Below are positions 41,931 through 50,278 of a DNA stretch of 64,000 bases, in pieces; position 1 is the stretch's first letter; each line of letters opens with the position of its first letter. The notes below the pieces were generated by a model. The model had not been told where the DNA came from, did no database searches, and saw only the letters and a program-made list of their open reading frames with translations. The position numbers and the translations under genes are program-made. Source of the DNA: JAWKHR01 sp041394725 (lineage in GTDB: Bacteria > Acidobacteriota > Vicinamibacteria > Vicinamibacterales > SCN-69-37); the NCBI GenBank assembly GCA_041394725.1, contig JAWKHR010000015.1, forward strand, positions 62,001 through 126,000. Direction: 5' to 3'.

Positions 41931-42929
41931 ATGCCTGCCGCTCCCGCGCCGCTCGTGCTGTTTCACGTCGCCGCCGGCCCGCGGCTGGGGTTCGGTCACC
42001 TCGTGCGGTGCGGGGTGCTGGCCCGGGCGCTCGGCGGCCGCGCGCGGCTCTCCCTCCACGGCACGGCGGCGACGCGCCGCGTCGCGCGGCGGCGCGGCTG
42101 GATCCTCGCCGACCGGGGTGTCCGCGCGCTGGCCCCGGAGATCGACCTGCTCGTCGTCGACGACCCGTCCGCGCTGCGCGCCCTGACGTGGGTTCGCCGC
42201 GCGCACCGGCGGGGGCTGCGGGTGGCGACCTTTCACGACATGGGCATCGGCCGCGTCGCGAGCGACCTGACGATCGACGGCAGCCTCGCGCCCGCGCGCG
42301 ACGGGCGGCGCGCCGACCTCCAGGGCCCGCGCTACGCGGTCCTCGGCTCGAGGCCCGGTGCCGCGCGGCGTCGCTCCTCGGACCGCCGGCCGCTCGACGT
42401 GGTCGTGGCGCTCGGGGGCGGCGCGCACGTGCGTCGCCTGGGCGCGCGCCTTGCGCGCGCCATCCGACAGTCGGATCCGCGCGCGCGCGTCGCGATCGCC
42501 GCCGGCCTCACCGGCCTCACCCCGCCGGTCCTTCCGGCGGGTTGCCGCTGGCTGCCCTCGTCGGCGGACCTCGCGACCGCCCTTGGCGCCGCGACGGTCG
42601 CGGTGGCGGCGGGTGGACTCACGCTGCAGGAAGCCTGCGCGCTGGGGACGCCGGTCGTCGCGACGGCCGTGGTGCCCGCCCAGCGCCCGGCGATCCGTGC
42701 GTGGGCGGCGGCCGGCGCCGTGCTCGACGCGGGCCGCGCGACCCGCCCGCAGGACGTGACGCGCGTGGCCGCGCTGGTGGCGGCGCTCCTCGCCGATCCG
42801 CGCCGGCGTGTGGCGCTGGGCCGTCGGGCGCGCCGCCTCATCGATGCCGATGGCGCCACCCGCGTCGCGCGAGCCCTGCGGGCGCTCGTGGCCGGGACGC
42901 AGGGCCGGGAGGTGCGGCGTGCTGCCTGA
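41931..42929 (+). CDS. pseG: PseG-like UDP-sugar hydrolase
   Basis: 332 residues, GT-B fold. PseG removes UDP from the 2,4-diacetamido-trideoxy-altrose intermediate. The N-terminal GPRLGFGHLVRCGVLARALGG holds the catalytic GxGH-x-xR element, and the C-terminal nucleotide site reads AATVAVAAGGLTLQEACALGTPVVATAVVPAQRPAIRAWAAAGA. LDVVVALGGG opens the second domain. It starts one base after pseC and overlaps the HAD gene by 11 bases. The protein is unusually Arg/Ala-rich compared with characterised PseG. Confidence 0.82.
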   Translation: MPAAPAPLVLFHVAAGPRLGFGHLVRCGVLARALGGRARLSLHGTAATRRVARRRGWILADRGVRALAPEIDLLVVDDPSALRALTWVRRAHRRGLRVATFHDMGIGRVASDLTIDGSLAPARDGRRADLQGPRYAVLGSRPGAARRRSSDRRPLDVVVALGGGAHVRRLGARLARAIRQSDPRARVAIAAGLTGLTPPVLPAGCRWLPSSADLATALGAATVAVAAGGLTLQEACALGTPVVATAVVPAQRPAIRAWAAAGAVLDAGRATRPQDVTRVAALVAALLADPRRRVALGRRARRLIDADGATRVARALRALVAGTQGREVRRAA

Positions 42930-43617
42930 CCTCCGCGCCGTGGTCTTCGATCTCGACGACACGCTCTATCCCTACCGCTGGTTCGTCCGCAGCGGCTTCG
43001 CCGAGGTCGCGCGCGATCTCCAGTGGTGCCGCGGCCTGGACGCGGACCTGGTGCTGCGCCGTCTCGTGCGGACCTCGCGGGGGCACGGGCGGGGCCGCGA
43101 GATCCAGGCGATGCTGCAGGCGTTCGGGCTGCCCGAGACCGACCTGCCGCGCCTCGTCCGCGTGCTGCGCCATCACGAACCGACGATGCACCTGCCGCGC
43201 ACCGGGCGGCGGCTGCTCGCGCGGCTGCGCGGCGCCGGCTGGCGCCTGGGCGTGCTGACCAACGGCGACCCGGCCATCCAGGCACGCAAGGTGCGCGCGC
43301 TCGGCATCGAGCGCTACGTGGACGGCGTCGTGTACGCCGCGTCGTGCGGCGACGGAACGGGCAAGCCGGACCCGGCGGCCTTCGAGGCCATCGCGCGGCG
43401 GCTCGAGGTGCCCGCGCCGCAGACCGTCTTCGTCGGCGATGACGAAGCCGCCGACGTCCGCGGGGCGACGGCGGCCGGGATGGTCGCCATCTACTGCGCC
43501 GTCTGGCGCCCGGGCGCGCCCGCCGCGTCCGGCGTCGCCACCGCGCGCCAGTACCGTCAGATTCCGGGCCTCGCCCGGGTCCTGCTGGAGGAGGCAGCGA
43601 CACACCATGCCGCGTGA
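42919..43617 (+). CDS. HAD-superfamily phosphatase in the glycosylation operon
   Basis: 232 residues, GTG start in an overlap with pseG. HAD motifs are complete: motif I VVFDLDDTLYPYRW (nucleophile and acid Asp), motif II VLTNGDP, a Lys in GKPDPAAFEAIARRL, and motif IV VFVGDDEAADVRGATAAGM. A helical cap lies between motifs I and II. Canonical pseudaminic acid synthesis needs no phosphatase, so this gene suggests a phosphorylated intermediate, for example a nonulosonate phosphate released after the PseI-type condensation. It overlaps the NeuB-family gene by 11 bases. Confidence 0.85.
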   Translation: MLPDLRAVVFDLDDTLYPYRWFVRSGFAEVARDLQWCRGLDADLVLRRLVRTSRGHGRGREIQAMLQAFGLPETDLPRLVRVLRHHEPTMHLPRTGRRLLARLRGAGWRLGVLTNGDPAIQARKVRALGIERYVDGVVYAASCGDGTGKPDPAAFEAIARRLEVPAPQTVFVGDDEAADVRGATAAGMVAIYCAVWRPGAPAASGVATARQYRQIPGLARVLLEEAATHHAA

Positions 43618-44686
43618 ACTTCCATCGCTGGCCATCGGGGGGCGGCGCGTCGCGGAGGACGTGCCGCCGTTCGTGGTGGCCGAGATCGGCCTGAACCACG
43701 GCGGCTCGCTCGATCGCGCGCTGGCGCTCGTCGAGGGCGCGGCCCGCGCCGGGGCGCAGGCCATCAAGCTGCAGACGCTGGTGGCCCGTGACCTCGTCTC
43801 CGACGGCAGCCCGGCGCCCAAGCACGTCAAGGCCGCGTCGATGCTCGAGTTCTTCCAGCGCTTCGAGCTCGACGAGCGCGCGCACCGCGCGATCTTCGAC
43901 CGCGCGCGGACGCGCAAGCTCAAGGTCGTCGCCACGCCGCTCTCCGAACGGTCGGTGGACATGCTCGTCCGGCTCGGCGTCGACGCCTTCAAGATCGCCA
44001 GCGGCGACCTGACCTTCGATCGCCTCATCGTCCGGTGCGTCCAGACCAACAAGCCGGTCGTGATGTCCACCGGCATGGCGACGGCCGACGAGGTCACGCG
44101 CGCCGTGAGCGTCGCCCGGCAGGCCGGGGCGGAGCAGCTGGCGCTGCTGCACTGCGTGTCGGCCTATCCCGTGCCCCGCGGCAACGAGAACCTGCGCGCG
44201 ATCCGGACGCTCGGCGAGGCCACCGGCCTGCCCGTCGGCCTCTCCGACCACGGCGAGGATGCGTTCGCGCTGCCGATCGCGATCGCGCTCGGCGCCTGCA
44301 TCTACGAGCGGCACATCGTGCTGCCGGGCGACGAGGACGCGATCGACCGCGATGTCTCGAGCACGCCGGAGGCGCTCGCGGCGGCCATCGAGCAGGCCAG
44401 GCGCGCGTGGACCGCGCTCGGATCGGGCCAGAAGGCGTGCCTCACCGTCGAGGCGCCCAACCGGGTACCGAGCCGCCGGTCGCTGTTCGCGGCGAAGGAC
44501 CTGCCGGCCGGCACGATCATCCGCGCGGAGGACTTCATCGCGTTGCGGCCGGCGACCGGGCTCGCCCCGGCCACGCTCGCGACGCTCGTCGGGCGGCGGC
44601 TGCTGCGGGCCGTCCCCCAGGGTCAGGCGCTGACGGAGGCGCATTGCGATGTCTCAGGCATTCCGGAGCACGACCGTGTGGCGTAA
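43607..44686 (+). CDS. pseI: PseI/NeuB-family nonulosonic acid synthase
   Basis: 359 residues. It should condense a six-carbon sugar with phosphoenolpyruvate to give a nine-carbon acid. NeuB barrel motifs: PPFVVAEIGLNHGGSLDRALALVEGAARAGAQAIKLQTL, TPLSERSVDMLVRLGVDAFKIASGDLT, PVVMSTGMAT, LLHCVSAYPVPRGNENLRAI and GLSDHGED. A C-terminal SAF (antifreeze-like) domain is present: SLFAAKDLPAGTIIRAEDFIALRPATGLAP. The ATG at 43607 is fixed by the family N-terminus. PseI, LegI, NeuB and SpsE cannot be separated safely by eye; the PseC/PseG neighbours favour PseI. Confidence 0.9.
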   Translation: MPRELPSLAIGGRRVAEDVPPFVVAEIGLNHGGSLDRALALVEGAARAGAQAIKLQTLVARDLVSDGSPAPKHVKAASMLEFFQRFELDERAHRAIFDRARTRKLKVVATPLSERSVDMLVRLGVDAFKIASGDLTFDRLIVRCVQTNKPVVMSTGMATADEVTRAVSVARQAGAEQLALLHCVSAYPVPRGNENLRAIRTLGEATGLPVGLSDHGEDAFALPIAIALGACIYERHIVLPGDEDAIDRDVSSTPEALAAAIEQARRAWTALGSGQKACLTVEAPNRVPSRRSLFAAKDLPAGTIIRAEDFIALRPATGLAPATLATLVGRRLLRAVPQGQALTEAHCDVSGIPEHDRVA

Positions 44687-45683
44687 CGTCCTCATCACCG
44701 CCGGGTCGCGGCGCGTGCCGCTGGTGCAGGCCTTCCAGCAGGCGCTGCGCGCCGGGGGCGGCGGGCACGTCGTCGTCACCGACATCAACCCCCTCTCGCC
44801 GACGGTCTACGTCGCCGACCGCGCGTGCCGCGTGCCGCTCTCGAGCGATCCCGGCTACCTCGACGCGGTGCTCGACATCTGCCGGACCGAGCGCGTCGGC
44901 CTCGTGATCCCGACGATCGACGAGGAACTCTCGGTGTTCGCGCGCGGCGTCGAACGGTTCGCGTCCGAGGGCATCCGCGTGGTGGTCTCCCCGCCGGCGA
45001 CCGCCGACGCCTGCTTCGACAAGGTCGAGACGTCGCGCGTCCTGCAGGCCCACGGCGTGGCGGCGGCCGACACCTGCACCCCCGCGACGCTGCCCGCCGC
45101 GCCCGCGTTTCCGCTCTTCATCAAGCCGCGGTTCGGCCGCGGCAGCGTCGGCGCCTTCCGGGTGCGCAACGCGCGGGAACTCGCGTTCTTCCGCGACTAC
45201 GTGCAGGACCCGGTCGTGCAGACCTACCTGGACGGCCCGGAGTTCACGATCGACGTGCTCTGCGACTTCGACGGCTCGCCGCTGGCCGTGGTGCCGCGCG
45301 AGCGCGTGGTGGTGCGCGCCGGCGTCGTGGACCGCGCCCGCACCGTGCGCGACCCGCGCCTGATCGAGCTCGGCCTCGCCTGCGCGAACGCGATGGCGTT
45401 CGTGGGCGCCGTCAACATCCAGTGCCGGATCGTCGGCGGCACGCCCGTCGTCTTCGAGATCAACCCGCGGTTCTCGGGCGGCATCCCGCTGACGATTGCC
45501 GCCGGCGCCGACTTCCCGCGGGTCATCGTGGACCTCGCCCGCGACCGGCCCGTGGCGCCGTTCGTCGGGCACTTCCTCGACGGCCTGTGGATGACCAACT
45601 ACGAATCGTCCGTCTTCGTCTCGGCGTCCGCCGTGAGCTTCTCCCGGCCGGCGCTGCGGACGCGCATTCCGGAGGTGGCGTGA
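44649..45683 (+). CDS. ATP-grasp ligase in the nonulosonate operon
   Basis: 344 residues. The layout resembles carbamoyl-phosphate synthase-type ATP-grasp proteins: a pre-grasp domain (VLITAGSRRVPLVQAFQQALRAGGGGHVVVTDINPLSPTVYVAD), ATP-binding FPLFIKPRFGRGSVGAFRV, VQTYLDGPEFTIDVLCDFDG, and the metal site VFEINPRFSGGIPLTIAAGADFP. ATP-grasp enzymes join a carboxylate to an amine or similar group through an acyl phosphate. It is not part of canonical pseudaminic acid synthesis, so it may decorate the sugar or its amino group with an amino acid or other acid. It overlaps pseI by 38 bases and the next gene by one. Confidence 0.86.
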   Translation: MSQAFRSTTVWRNVLITAGSRRVPLVQAFQQALRAGGGGHVVVTDINPLSPTVYVADRACRVPLSSDPGYLDAVLDICRTERVGLVIPTIDEELSVFARGVERFASEGIRVVVSPPATADACFDKVETSRVLQAHGVAAADTCTPATLPAAPAFPLFIKPRFGRGSVGAFRVRNARELAFFRDYVQDPVVQTYLDGPEFTIDVLCDFDGSPLAVVPRERVVVRAGVVDRARTVRDPRLIELGLACANAMAFVGAVNIQCRIVGGTPVVFEINPRFSGGIPLTIAAGADFPRVIVDLARDRPVAPFVGHFLDGLWMTNYESSVFVSASAVSFSRPALRTRIPEVA

Positions 45684-46390
45684 TGTCCGAAGCCGCCGTC
45701 GTGCTCCAGGCCCGGACCGGGTCCACCCGGCTGCCGGGGAAGGTCCTGGCCCTCATCAACGGCCGGACCGTGCTCGACCACTGCCTCACGCGCCTGGCCG
45801 CCAGCCGGCTGCCGGTCATCGTCGCGACGACGACGAAACGCGAGGATGACCGCGTCGAGCGTGAGGCACGCCGTCACGGCGCGGAGGTCTTCCGCGGCGA
45901 GGAGGACGACGTGCTGGCGCGGTTCATCGGCGCGGCCCGGGCGTTCGGGGCACGCCAGATCATCCGCGCGACGGCCGACAACCCGCTCATCGACGCGGGC
46001 GGCCCCCGGCGCATCCTGGAACTGCTCCAGCGCGTGGGCGCGGACCACGTGGTCGAGTGCGGCCTCCCGGTGGGCGCGGCGGTCGAAGCGGTCACGCTCG
46101 ACGCGCTCGAGCGGGCGCACGTGGCCGCGACCGATCCCTACGACCGCGAGCACGTGACGTCCTACGTCCGCCGCGCGCCCGGCTTCCTCGCGCTTCGCGC
46201 CGTGGCGCCCGCCGACGTCCGGCGACCCGGCCTCCGCCTGACGATCGACACGAGCGAGGACCTCGATTTCGTGCGTGGTGTCATGGCCCGTTTCACCCAC
46301 GATCCGATGCCGTTGCTCTCCGACGTCATCGCGGTCGCCGATGGCCTGCTCGTGCGCTCGGTCGCCCGGCAGCGCTCGCAGGGGGCGTGA
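45683..46390 (+). CDS. SpsF/PseF-like cytidylyltransferase
   Basis: 235 residues. It should activate the nonulosonic acid as a CMP-sugar before transfer. The nucleotide site is VVLQARTGSTRLPGKVLALINGRTVLDHCLTRLAASRLPVIVATT, the fingerprint of SpsF-type nucleotidyltransferases, followed by FRGEEDDVLARFIGAARAFGARQIIRATADNPLID and later LRLTIDTSEDLDFVRGVM. Its stop is directly overlapped by the first motA start (TGATG). Whether it is closer to PseF or to SpsF of spore-coat sugar clusters is undecided. Confidence 0.85.
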   Translation: MSEAAVVLQARTGSTRLPGKVLALINGRTVLDHCLTRLAASRLPVIVATTTKREDDRVEREARRHGAEVFRGEEDDVLARFIGAARAFGARQIIRATADNPLIDAGGPRRILELLQRVGADHVVECGLPVGAAVEAVTLDALERAHVAATDPYDREHVTSYVRRAPGFLALRAVAPADVRRPGLRLTIDTSEDLDFVRGVMARFTHDPMPLLSDVIAVADGLLVRSVARQRSQGA

Positions 46391-47178
46391 TGCGCGCGAT
46401 TGGGGGCGCGGTCGGACTCGTGCTCGGCCTGCTGGTCGTGGCCTGGGCACACGTCTCGATGGGCGGCGACGCCGCCATCTTCATGCAGCCGGAAGCCTTC
46501 GTCGTCGTCTTCGGTGGCACGGCGGCCGCGCTGCTCGTCAGCTACCCGGCCTCGGCCATCCGCGGCGCGGTGCTGGCCCTGGCGGACCTCGCCACGCGCC
46601 AGCCGCCCGCGCTCGACGTGCTGGTGCCGACGTTCATGACCTATGCCCGGAAGGCCCGGCGCCAGGGGCTGATGGCCATCGAGGACGACATCGAGAAGGC
46701 GCCCGACGGCTTCCTGCAGCGCTCGCTGACGGTCTCGGTCACCGGGCTGCCCGCGCCGCTCGTGCGCGAGGCGCTCGACATCGACGCCCGGGTCTGTGCC
46801 GAGCGCGAGGACGAACACGCGCAGATCCTGGAAGCCGCGGCCGGCTACGCGCCGACGCTCGGCATCGTCGGCGCGGTGCTCGGCCTCATGCGCGTCATGC
46901 AGAGCTTCACGGGGGCCGAAGGGGTGGGCGCGGGCATCGCGGCGGCGTTCGTCGCCACGGTGTACGGCGTCGGCGCGGCCAATCTCGTGTTTCTCCCGCT
47001 CGCCACGCGGCTCCGCGGGCGGTCGCGACACGACGCGCTGCGGCGCGAGCTGATCATCGACGGCGTGCTCGCGCTGCGTGACGGCGCGTCTCCCGGCGTG
47101 GTCGAGGAGCGCCTCGCCGGATACCTGAGTCTCAAGCCGGAGCGCGCCGGGGCGTCCGGCGCCGTGGGGGCCGCGTGA
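46390..47178 (+). CDS. motA: Stator protein MotA, first copy (MotC/PomA-type)
   Basis: 262 residues with four membrane helices: GAVGLVLGLLVVAWAHVSMGGDAAIFMQPEAFVVVFGGTAAALLVSYP at the start, and PTLGIVGAVLGLMRVMQSFTGAEGVGAGIAAAFVATVYGVGAANLVFLPLA near the end. The cytoplasmic loop between carries the charged segment (ARKARRQGLMAIEDDIEKAP). MotA forms the pentameric ring around MotB and pushes on FliG. It is preceded without a gap by the cytidylyltransferase, so this pair is driven from the glycosylation operon, unlike the second pair. Confidence 0.92.
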   Translation: MRAIGGAVGLVLGLLVVAWAHVSMGGDAAIFMQPEAFVVVFGGTAAALLVSYPASAIRGAVLALADLATRQPPALDVLVPTFMTYARKARRQGLMAIEDDIEKAPDGFLQRSLTVSVTGLPAPLVREALDIDARVCAEREDEHAQILEAAAGYAPTLGIVGAVLGLMRVMQSFTGAEGVGAGIAAAFVATVYGVGAANLVFLPLATRLRGRSRHDALRRELIIDGVLALRDGASPGVVEERLAGYLSLKPERAGASGAVGAA

Positions 47179-48077
47179 GGCGCCAGCCGCCCCGTCCCGT
47201 TCCGCCGTTGCGCGCCTCGGGTGACCGCTGGCTGTTCGGCTACGCGGACGTCGTCACGCTGCTCTTCGCGTGTTTCGCGAGCCTGTACGCCGCGCAGCTC
47301 GCGCCACGCGCGAGCGCGGCCGCGCCGGAGGACCCGACCATGGCGTCGGCGAGCCGCCCGCGGACGAGCGCGGCCGACGCGGCGGCGACACCCGCGGTCC
47401 CGACCACCGACGCCGCGCCGACTCCGCCGGCGGGCGATGCCACAACGCCGCCCGCGCCGGACGCCGCCCCCGATGCGCCGACGACGCCGGCGGCGCCGCG
47501 CGATCCGTTCCTGCCGCCGGCACTCGTCGAGGCGGTCACCGGCGCGCTCGCGCTTCCCGGGACGGAGCTCGCGATGACCGAGCGCGGCCTCGTCATCTCG
47601 CTGCCCGAGGCCGGCTCGTTCCCGCCGGGGCAGGCGGACCTGACGGCGGAGGCGCGCGCGGCCATCGGCCGGCTCGCCGCGTCGCTCCGCGACATGCCGA
47701 ACCCGATCCGCGTCGAGGGGCACACCGACGACGTGCCGATTCGCACGGCGGCGTTCCGGTCGAACTGGGAACTCTCCACCGCGCGCGCGACGCGCGTCGT
47801 GCAGTTCCTGATGGAGGCGGGGCAGGTCTCGCCCGACCGCCTGTCGGCGGCGGGCTACGCCGAATACCGGCCACGCGTCGCGAACGACTCGCCCGATCAC
47901 CGCGCCCGCAACCGGCGCGTCGACATCGTCGTGCTCGATCCCGGGGCCGCGGCGTTCGAGGCACCGGTGCCGGGTCCGGCCGCCACCGCTGGCGCGCCCG
48001 GATCGGGCGCCATCGCCACGCCGGCCACGCCGGCCACGCCGGGAGCGGGCCGCGGCGGCCGACTCCGGCATCCCTGA
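47175..48077 (+). CDS. motB: Stator protein MotB, first copy
   Basis: 300 residues, GTG start in an overlap with motA. One transmembrane helix (WLFGYADVVTLLFACFASLYAAQL) with the ion-carrying Asp25, then an Ala/Pro/Thr-rich periplasmic linker of about 80 residues, then the OmpA-like peptidoglycan-binding domain (VEGHTDDVPIRTAAFRSNWELSTARATRVVQFLMEAG, then NDSPDHRARNRRVDIVVL). The TLLFACF helix differs from the TAMMAFFLVMWL of the second copy and is nearer in look to sodium-type PomB/MotS helices, which is only a hint. A Pro/Ala/Gly tail ends the protein. Confidence 0.92.
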   Translation: MRRQPPRPVPPLRASGDRWLFGYADVVTLLFACFASLYAAQLAPRASAAAPEDPTMASASRPRTSAADAAATPAVPTTDAAPTPPAGDATTPPAPDAAPDAPTTPAAPRDPFLPPALVEAVTGALALPGTELAMTERGLVISLPEAGSFPPGQADLTAEARAAIGRLAASLRDMPNPIRVEGHTDDVPIRTAAFRSNWELSTARATRVVQFLMEAGQVSPDRLSAAGYAEYRPRVANDSPDHRARNRRVDIVVLDPGAAAFEAPVPGPAATAGAPGSGAIATPATPATPGAGRGGRLRHP

Positions 48078-48096
48078 CTTCCGAGGGCACATCCGC

Positions 48097-49278
48097 ATGC
48101 GCATCGTCCACCTCGTCACCTTCCTGCACGGCGACACCGGCCGTCTCGTCACCGACCTGGCGATCCGGCAGCGGGCGCTCGGCCACGACGTGACCGTGGT
48201 CGCGTCCGAGACCCCGGCCGGCGAACTGGCCAACGACGCCCACCGGCTCCAGGCGCTCGCGCGACTCGGCGTCCCGGTGCACCTGGCCGACTCGCTCCAC
48301 CAGCGGGACTTCGACGCGAACCTCGCGGTGAGCCGGCACCTGGCCGAGCTGTTCGGTCCTGGCGCCGAACCCGACGTGCTGCACGCGCACGCCGCGGTGC
48401 CGACGTTCATCGCCCGGCTCTTTGCGGGAGCGCGCGGCACCCGGCTGCCCATCGTGCAGACGCTGCACGGGTGGGGGATGGCCCGCACGGCGGGTGAGGC
48501 GGCCTGGGACGTCGGCCTGATGAACCTCGCCGACCGCGTCGCGGTCCCGTCGGCGCACGCCGCCCAGCGTCTGGCGTCGCGGGGCCTGCCGTGGGCGCGG
48601 ATCACCGTGGTGCCGCACGGCGTGGACGCGGACGCGACGCCGTTCGACGACCGCGACCGCGCGCTGCTCGCGCGCATCCGCGAGGACCGGCAGCGCGGCG
48701 CGATCGTGGTCGTCTGTCCGGGGCGACTCGAGGCGGATGGTCCCGCGGCGCTCGCGATCAGCGCGGTCGCGCGCCTGGGGGAGCAGCCGCGCGTGCGGCT
48801 GGTGCTCGTGGGCGAGGGCGACGCCGACGACCTGCGCGACCGGGTCCGCCGGGTCGGCCTGGCCGCCACGGTGCACGTCCACGGCCGCAGCGCCGCGCCC
48901 GGCCGCATCGCCCGGGAGGCCGACGCGGTCCTGGTCCAGGCGCGGCCGGAGGACGACCAGTGGCTGCCGGTGCTCGATGCCTTCCGGGACGGCCCGGTGG
49001 CGGTGGTGGGCGACCGCCCGGCCCTGCGTGACCTGGTCGAGGACGGCGTCACGGGCCTGACGTTCGTCGCGGGGGACGCGGGCGCCCTGACGGGCACCCT
49101 GGCCCGTCTGGCCTTCATGGCCGAGGAGGCCCGGGAGGCCCTCCGCCGGGAGGCCAGGACCCGTCACCGTGACACCTCGTCGGCCGCCGCCATGGGGGGC
49201 CACTACCTGCACCTCTACCGGCTGGTGTGCGACGCCCGCCTGCGGCGGGCCGCCCGGTCGCAGACGCCGGCGGCGTGA
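48097..49278 (+). CDS. GT4-family glycosyltransferase
   Basis: 393 residues, GT-B fold. N-terminal MRIVHLVTFLHGDTGRLVTDLAIRQRALGHDVTVVASET is a typical acceptor domain start; VPHGVDADATPF and VVVCPGRLEADGPAALAISAVARLGEQPRVRLVLVGEGDADDLRDRVRRVGLAATVHVHGR are the GT4 donor-domain signatures. The usual E-x7-E near the C-terminus is not canonical (QARPEDDQWLPVLDAF region). It may transfer the CMP- or UDP-sugar made nearby, to flagellin or to another acceptor. It lies between the two stator pairs and ends just before the second pair's promoter. Confidence 0.85.
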   Translation: MRIVHLVTFLHGDTGRLVTDLAIRQRALGHDVTVVASETPAGELANDAHRLQALARLGVPVHLADSLHQRDFDANLAVSRHLAELFGPGAEPDVLHAHAAVPTFIARLFAGARGTRLPIVQTLHGWGMARTAGEAAWDVGLMNLADRVAVPSAHAAQRLASRGLPWARITVVPHGVDADATPFDDRDRALLARIREDRQRGAIVVVCPGRLEADGPAALAISAVARLGEQPRVRLVLVGEGDADDLRDRVRRVGLAATVHVHGRSAAPGRIAREADAVLVQARPEDDQWLPVLDAFRDGPVAVVGDRPALRDLVEDGVTGLTFVAGDAGALTGTLARLAFMAEEAREALRREARTRHRDTSSAAAMGGHYLHLYRLVCDARLRRAARSQTPAA

Positions 49279-49279
49279 T

Positions 49280-49306
49280 TCAAGATCTCGCGTTTCGGGC
49301 CGATTT
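49280..49306 (+). promoter_or_regulatory. Sigma28-type promoter of the second motAB operon
   Basis: TCAAGATC (49280-49287), 11 bases, GCCGATTT (49299-49306). The -10 half is strong, and the -35 half keeps T-x-AAG. The site begins two bases after the glycosyltransferase stop. Transcription would start near 49313, about 90 bases before motA. The rest of this 124-base gap holds no other feature. Confidence 0.65.
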
Positions 49307-49402
49307 TCTGGCCGTCAGGGGGTCTGTCGGCCGCCGGGGCGTCGTGTGGGCGCCGGGGCGGGGCGGGCGGTCCGGCTGGCGTGACGGGGGAAGAGGCGCG
49401 GG

Positions 49403-50275
49403 ATGTTCCTGATCATCGGGCTGATCGTCGTGATGCTGGCCGTCGCCGGCGGGTTCCTCATCGAGGGCGGGCACCTGCTGGCCCTGAACCAGCCGGCCGA
49501 GTTCCTGATCATCGGCGGCGCCGCGCTGGGCATCCTGATCGCGGGCACGCCCTTCGGCACGATCAAGGACCTCATCGCGCAGATCAAGCGGCTGCTCTCG
49601 CCGCCGCCCGGCCGGCAGGACTTCACCGACCTGGTCGTCATGCTCTACCAGCTGTTCCGCGTGGTGCAGGCGACGGGCGTGATGGCGCTCGAGACGCACT
49701 TCGACAACCCGTCGCAGAGCCCGATCCTCTCGAAGTACCCGAAGTTCCTCGCGCGCCACAGCGCGCTCTCGTTCCTGTCGGACTCGGCGCAGGTCATCAT
49801 CGTCGGCGGCATCTCGCCGCACGACTTCGAGCACCTGCTCTACGAGGACATCGAGGTCCGCCACAAGGCCGGCCTGTTGCCGTCGTCGGCGCTGACGAAG
49901 ATCGGCGACGCGCTGCCGGGCCTCGGCATCGTCGCCGCCGTGCTCGGCGTCGTCCTCACGATGGAGGCGATCGACGGTCCCGTGTCGGAGATCGGGCACA
50001 AGGTCGGCGCCGCGCTCGTCGGGACGTTCCTCGGCATCCTGCTCTCGTACGGCATCGCGCAGCCGATCGCGCAGAGCCTCGAGCATCGCGTCAACGACGA
50101 GCTCAACTTCGAGATCTGCATCAAGGCCGGCCTGCTGGCGATGTACAAGGGCCTGCCGCCGGCCATTGCCGTCGAGTTCGCGCGCCGCGTGATTCCCGAG
50201 GAGGTCCGGCCGACGTTCGAGGAGACCGAGGCGCTCTGCCGCAACGCGCGATCGGAGGCGCAGGCGGCGGCGTAG
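49403..50275 (+). CDS. motA: Stator protein MotA, second copy
   Basis: 290 residues. Starts MFLIIGLIVVMLAVAGGFLIEGGHLLALNQPAEFLIIGGAALGILIAGTP, the usual MotA opening. The cytoplasmic loop has LVVMLYQLFRVVQATGVMALETHFDNPSQSPILSKYP, and the last helices are GDALPGLGIVAAVLGVVLTMEAIDGPVSEIGHKVGAALVGTFLGILLSYGI. It is closer to proteobacterial MotA than the first copy. It precedes motB by three bases and is under its own sigma28-type promoter, as expected for a class III stator operon. Confidence 0.95.
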   Translation: MFLIIGLIVVMLAVAGGFLIEGGHLLALNQPAEFLIIGGAALGILIAGTPFGTIKDLIAQIKRLLSPPPGRQDFTDLVVMLYQLFRVVQATGVMALETHFDNPSQSPILSKYPKFLARHSALSFLSDSAQVIIVGGISPHDFEHLLYEDIEVRHKAGLLPSSALTKIGDALPGLGIVAAVLGVVLTMEAIDGPVSEIGHKVGAALVGTFLGILLSYGIAQPIAQSLEHRVNDELNFEICIKAGLLAMYKGLPPAIAVEFARRVIPEEVRPTFEETEALCRNARSEAQAAA

Positions 50276-50278
50276 GCC

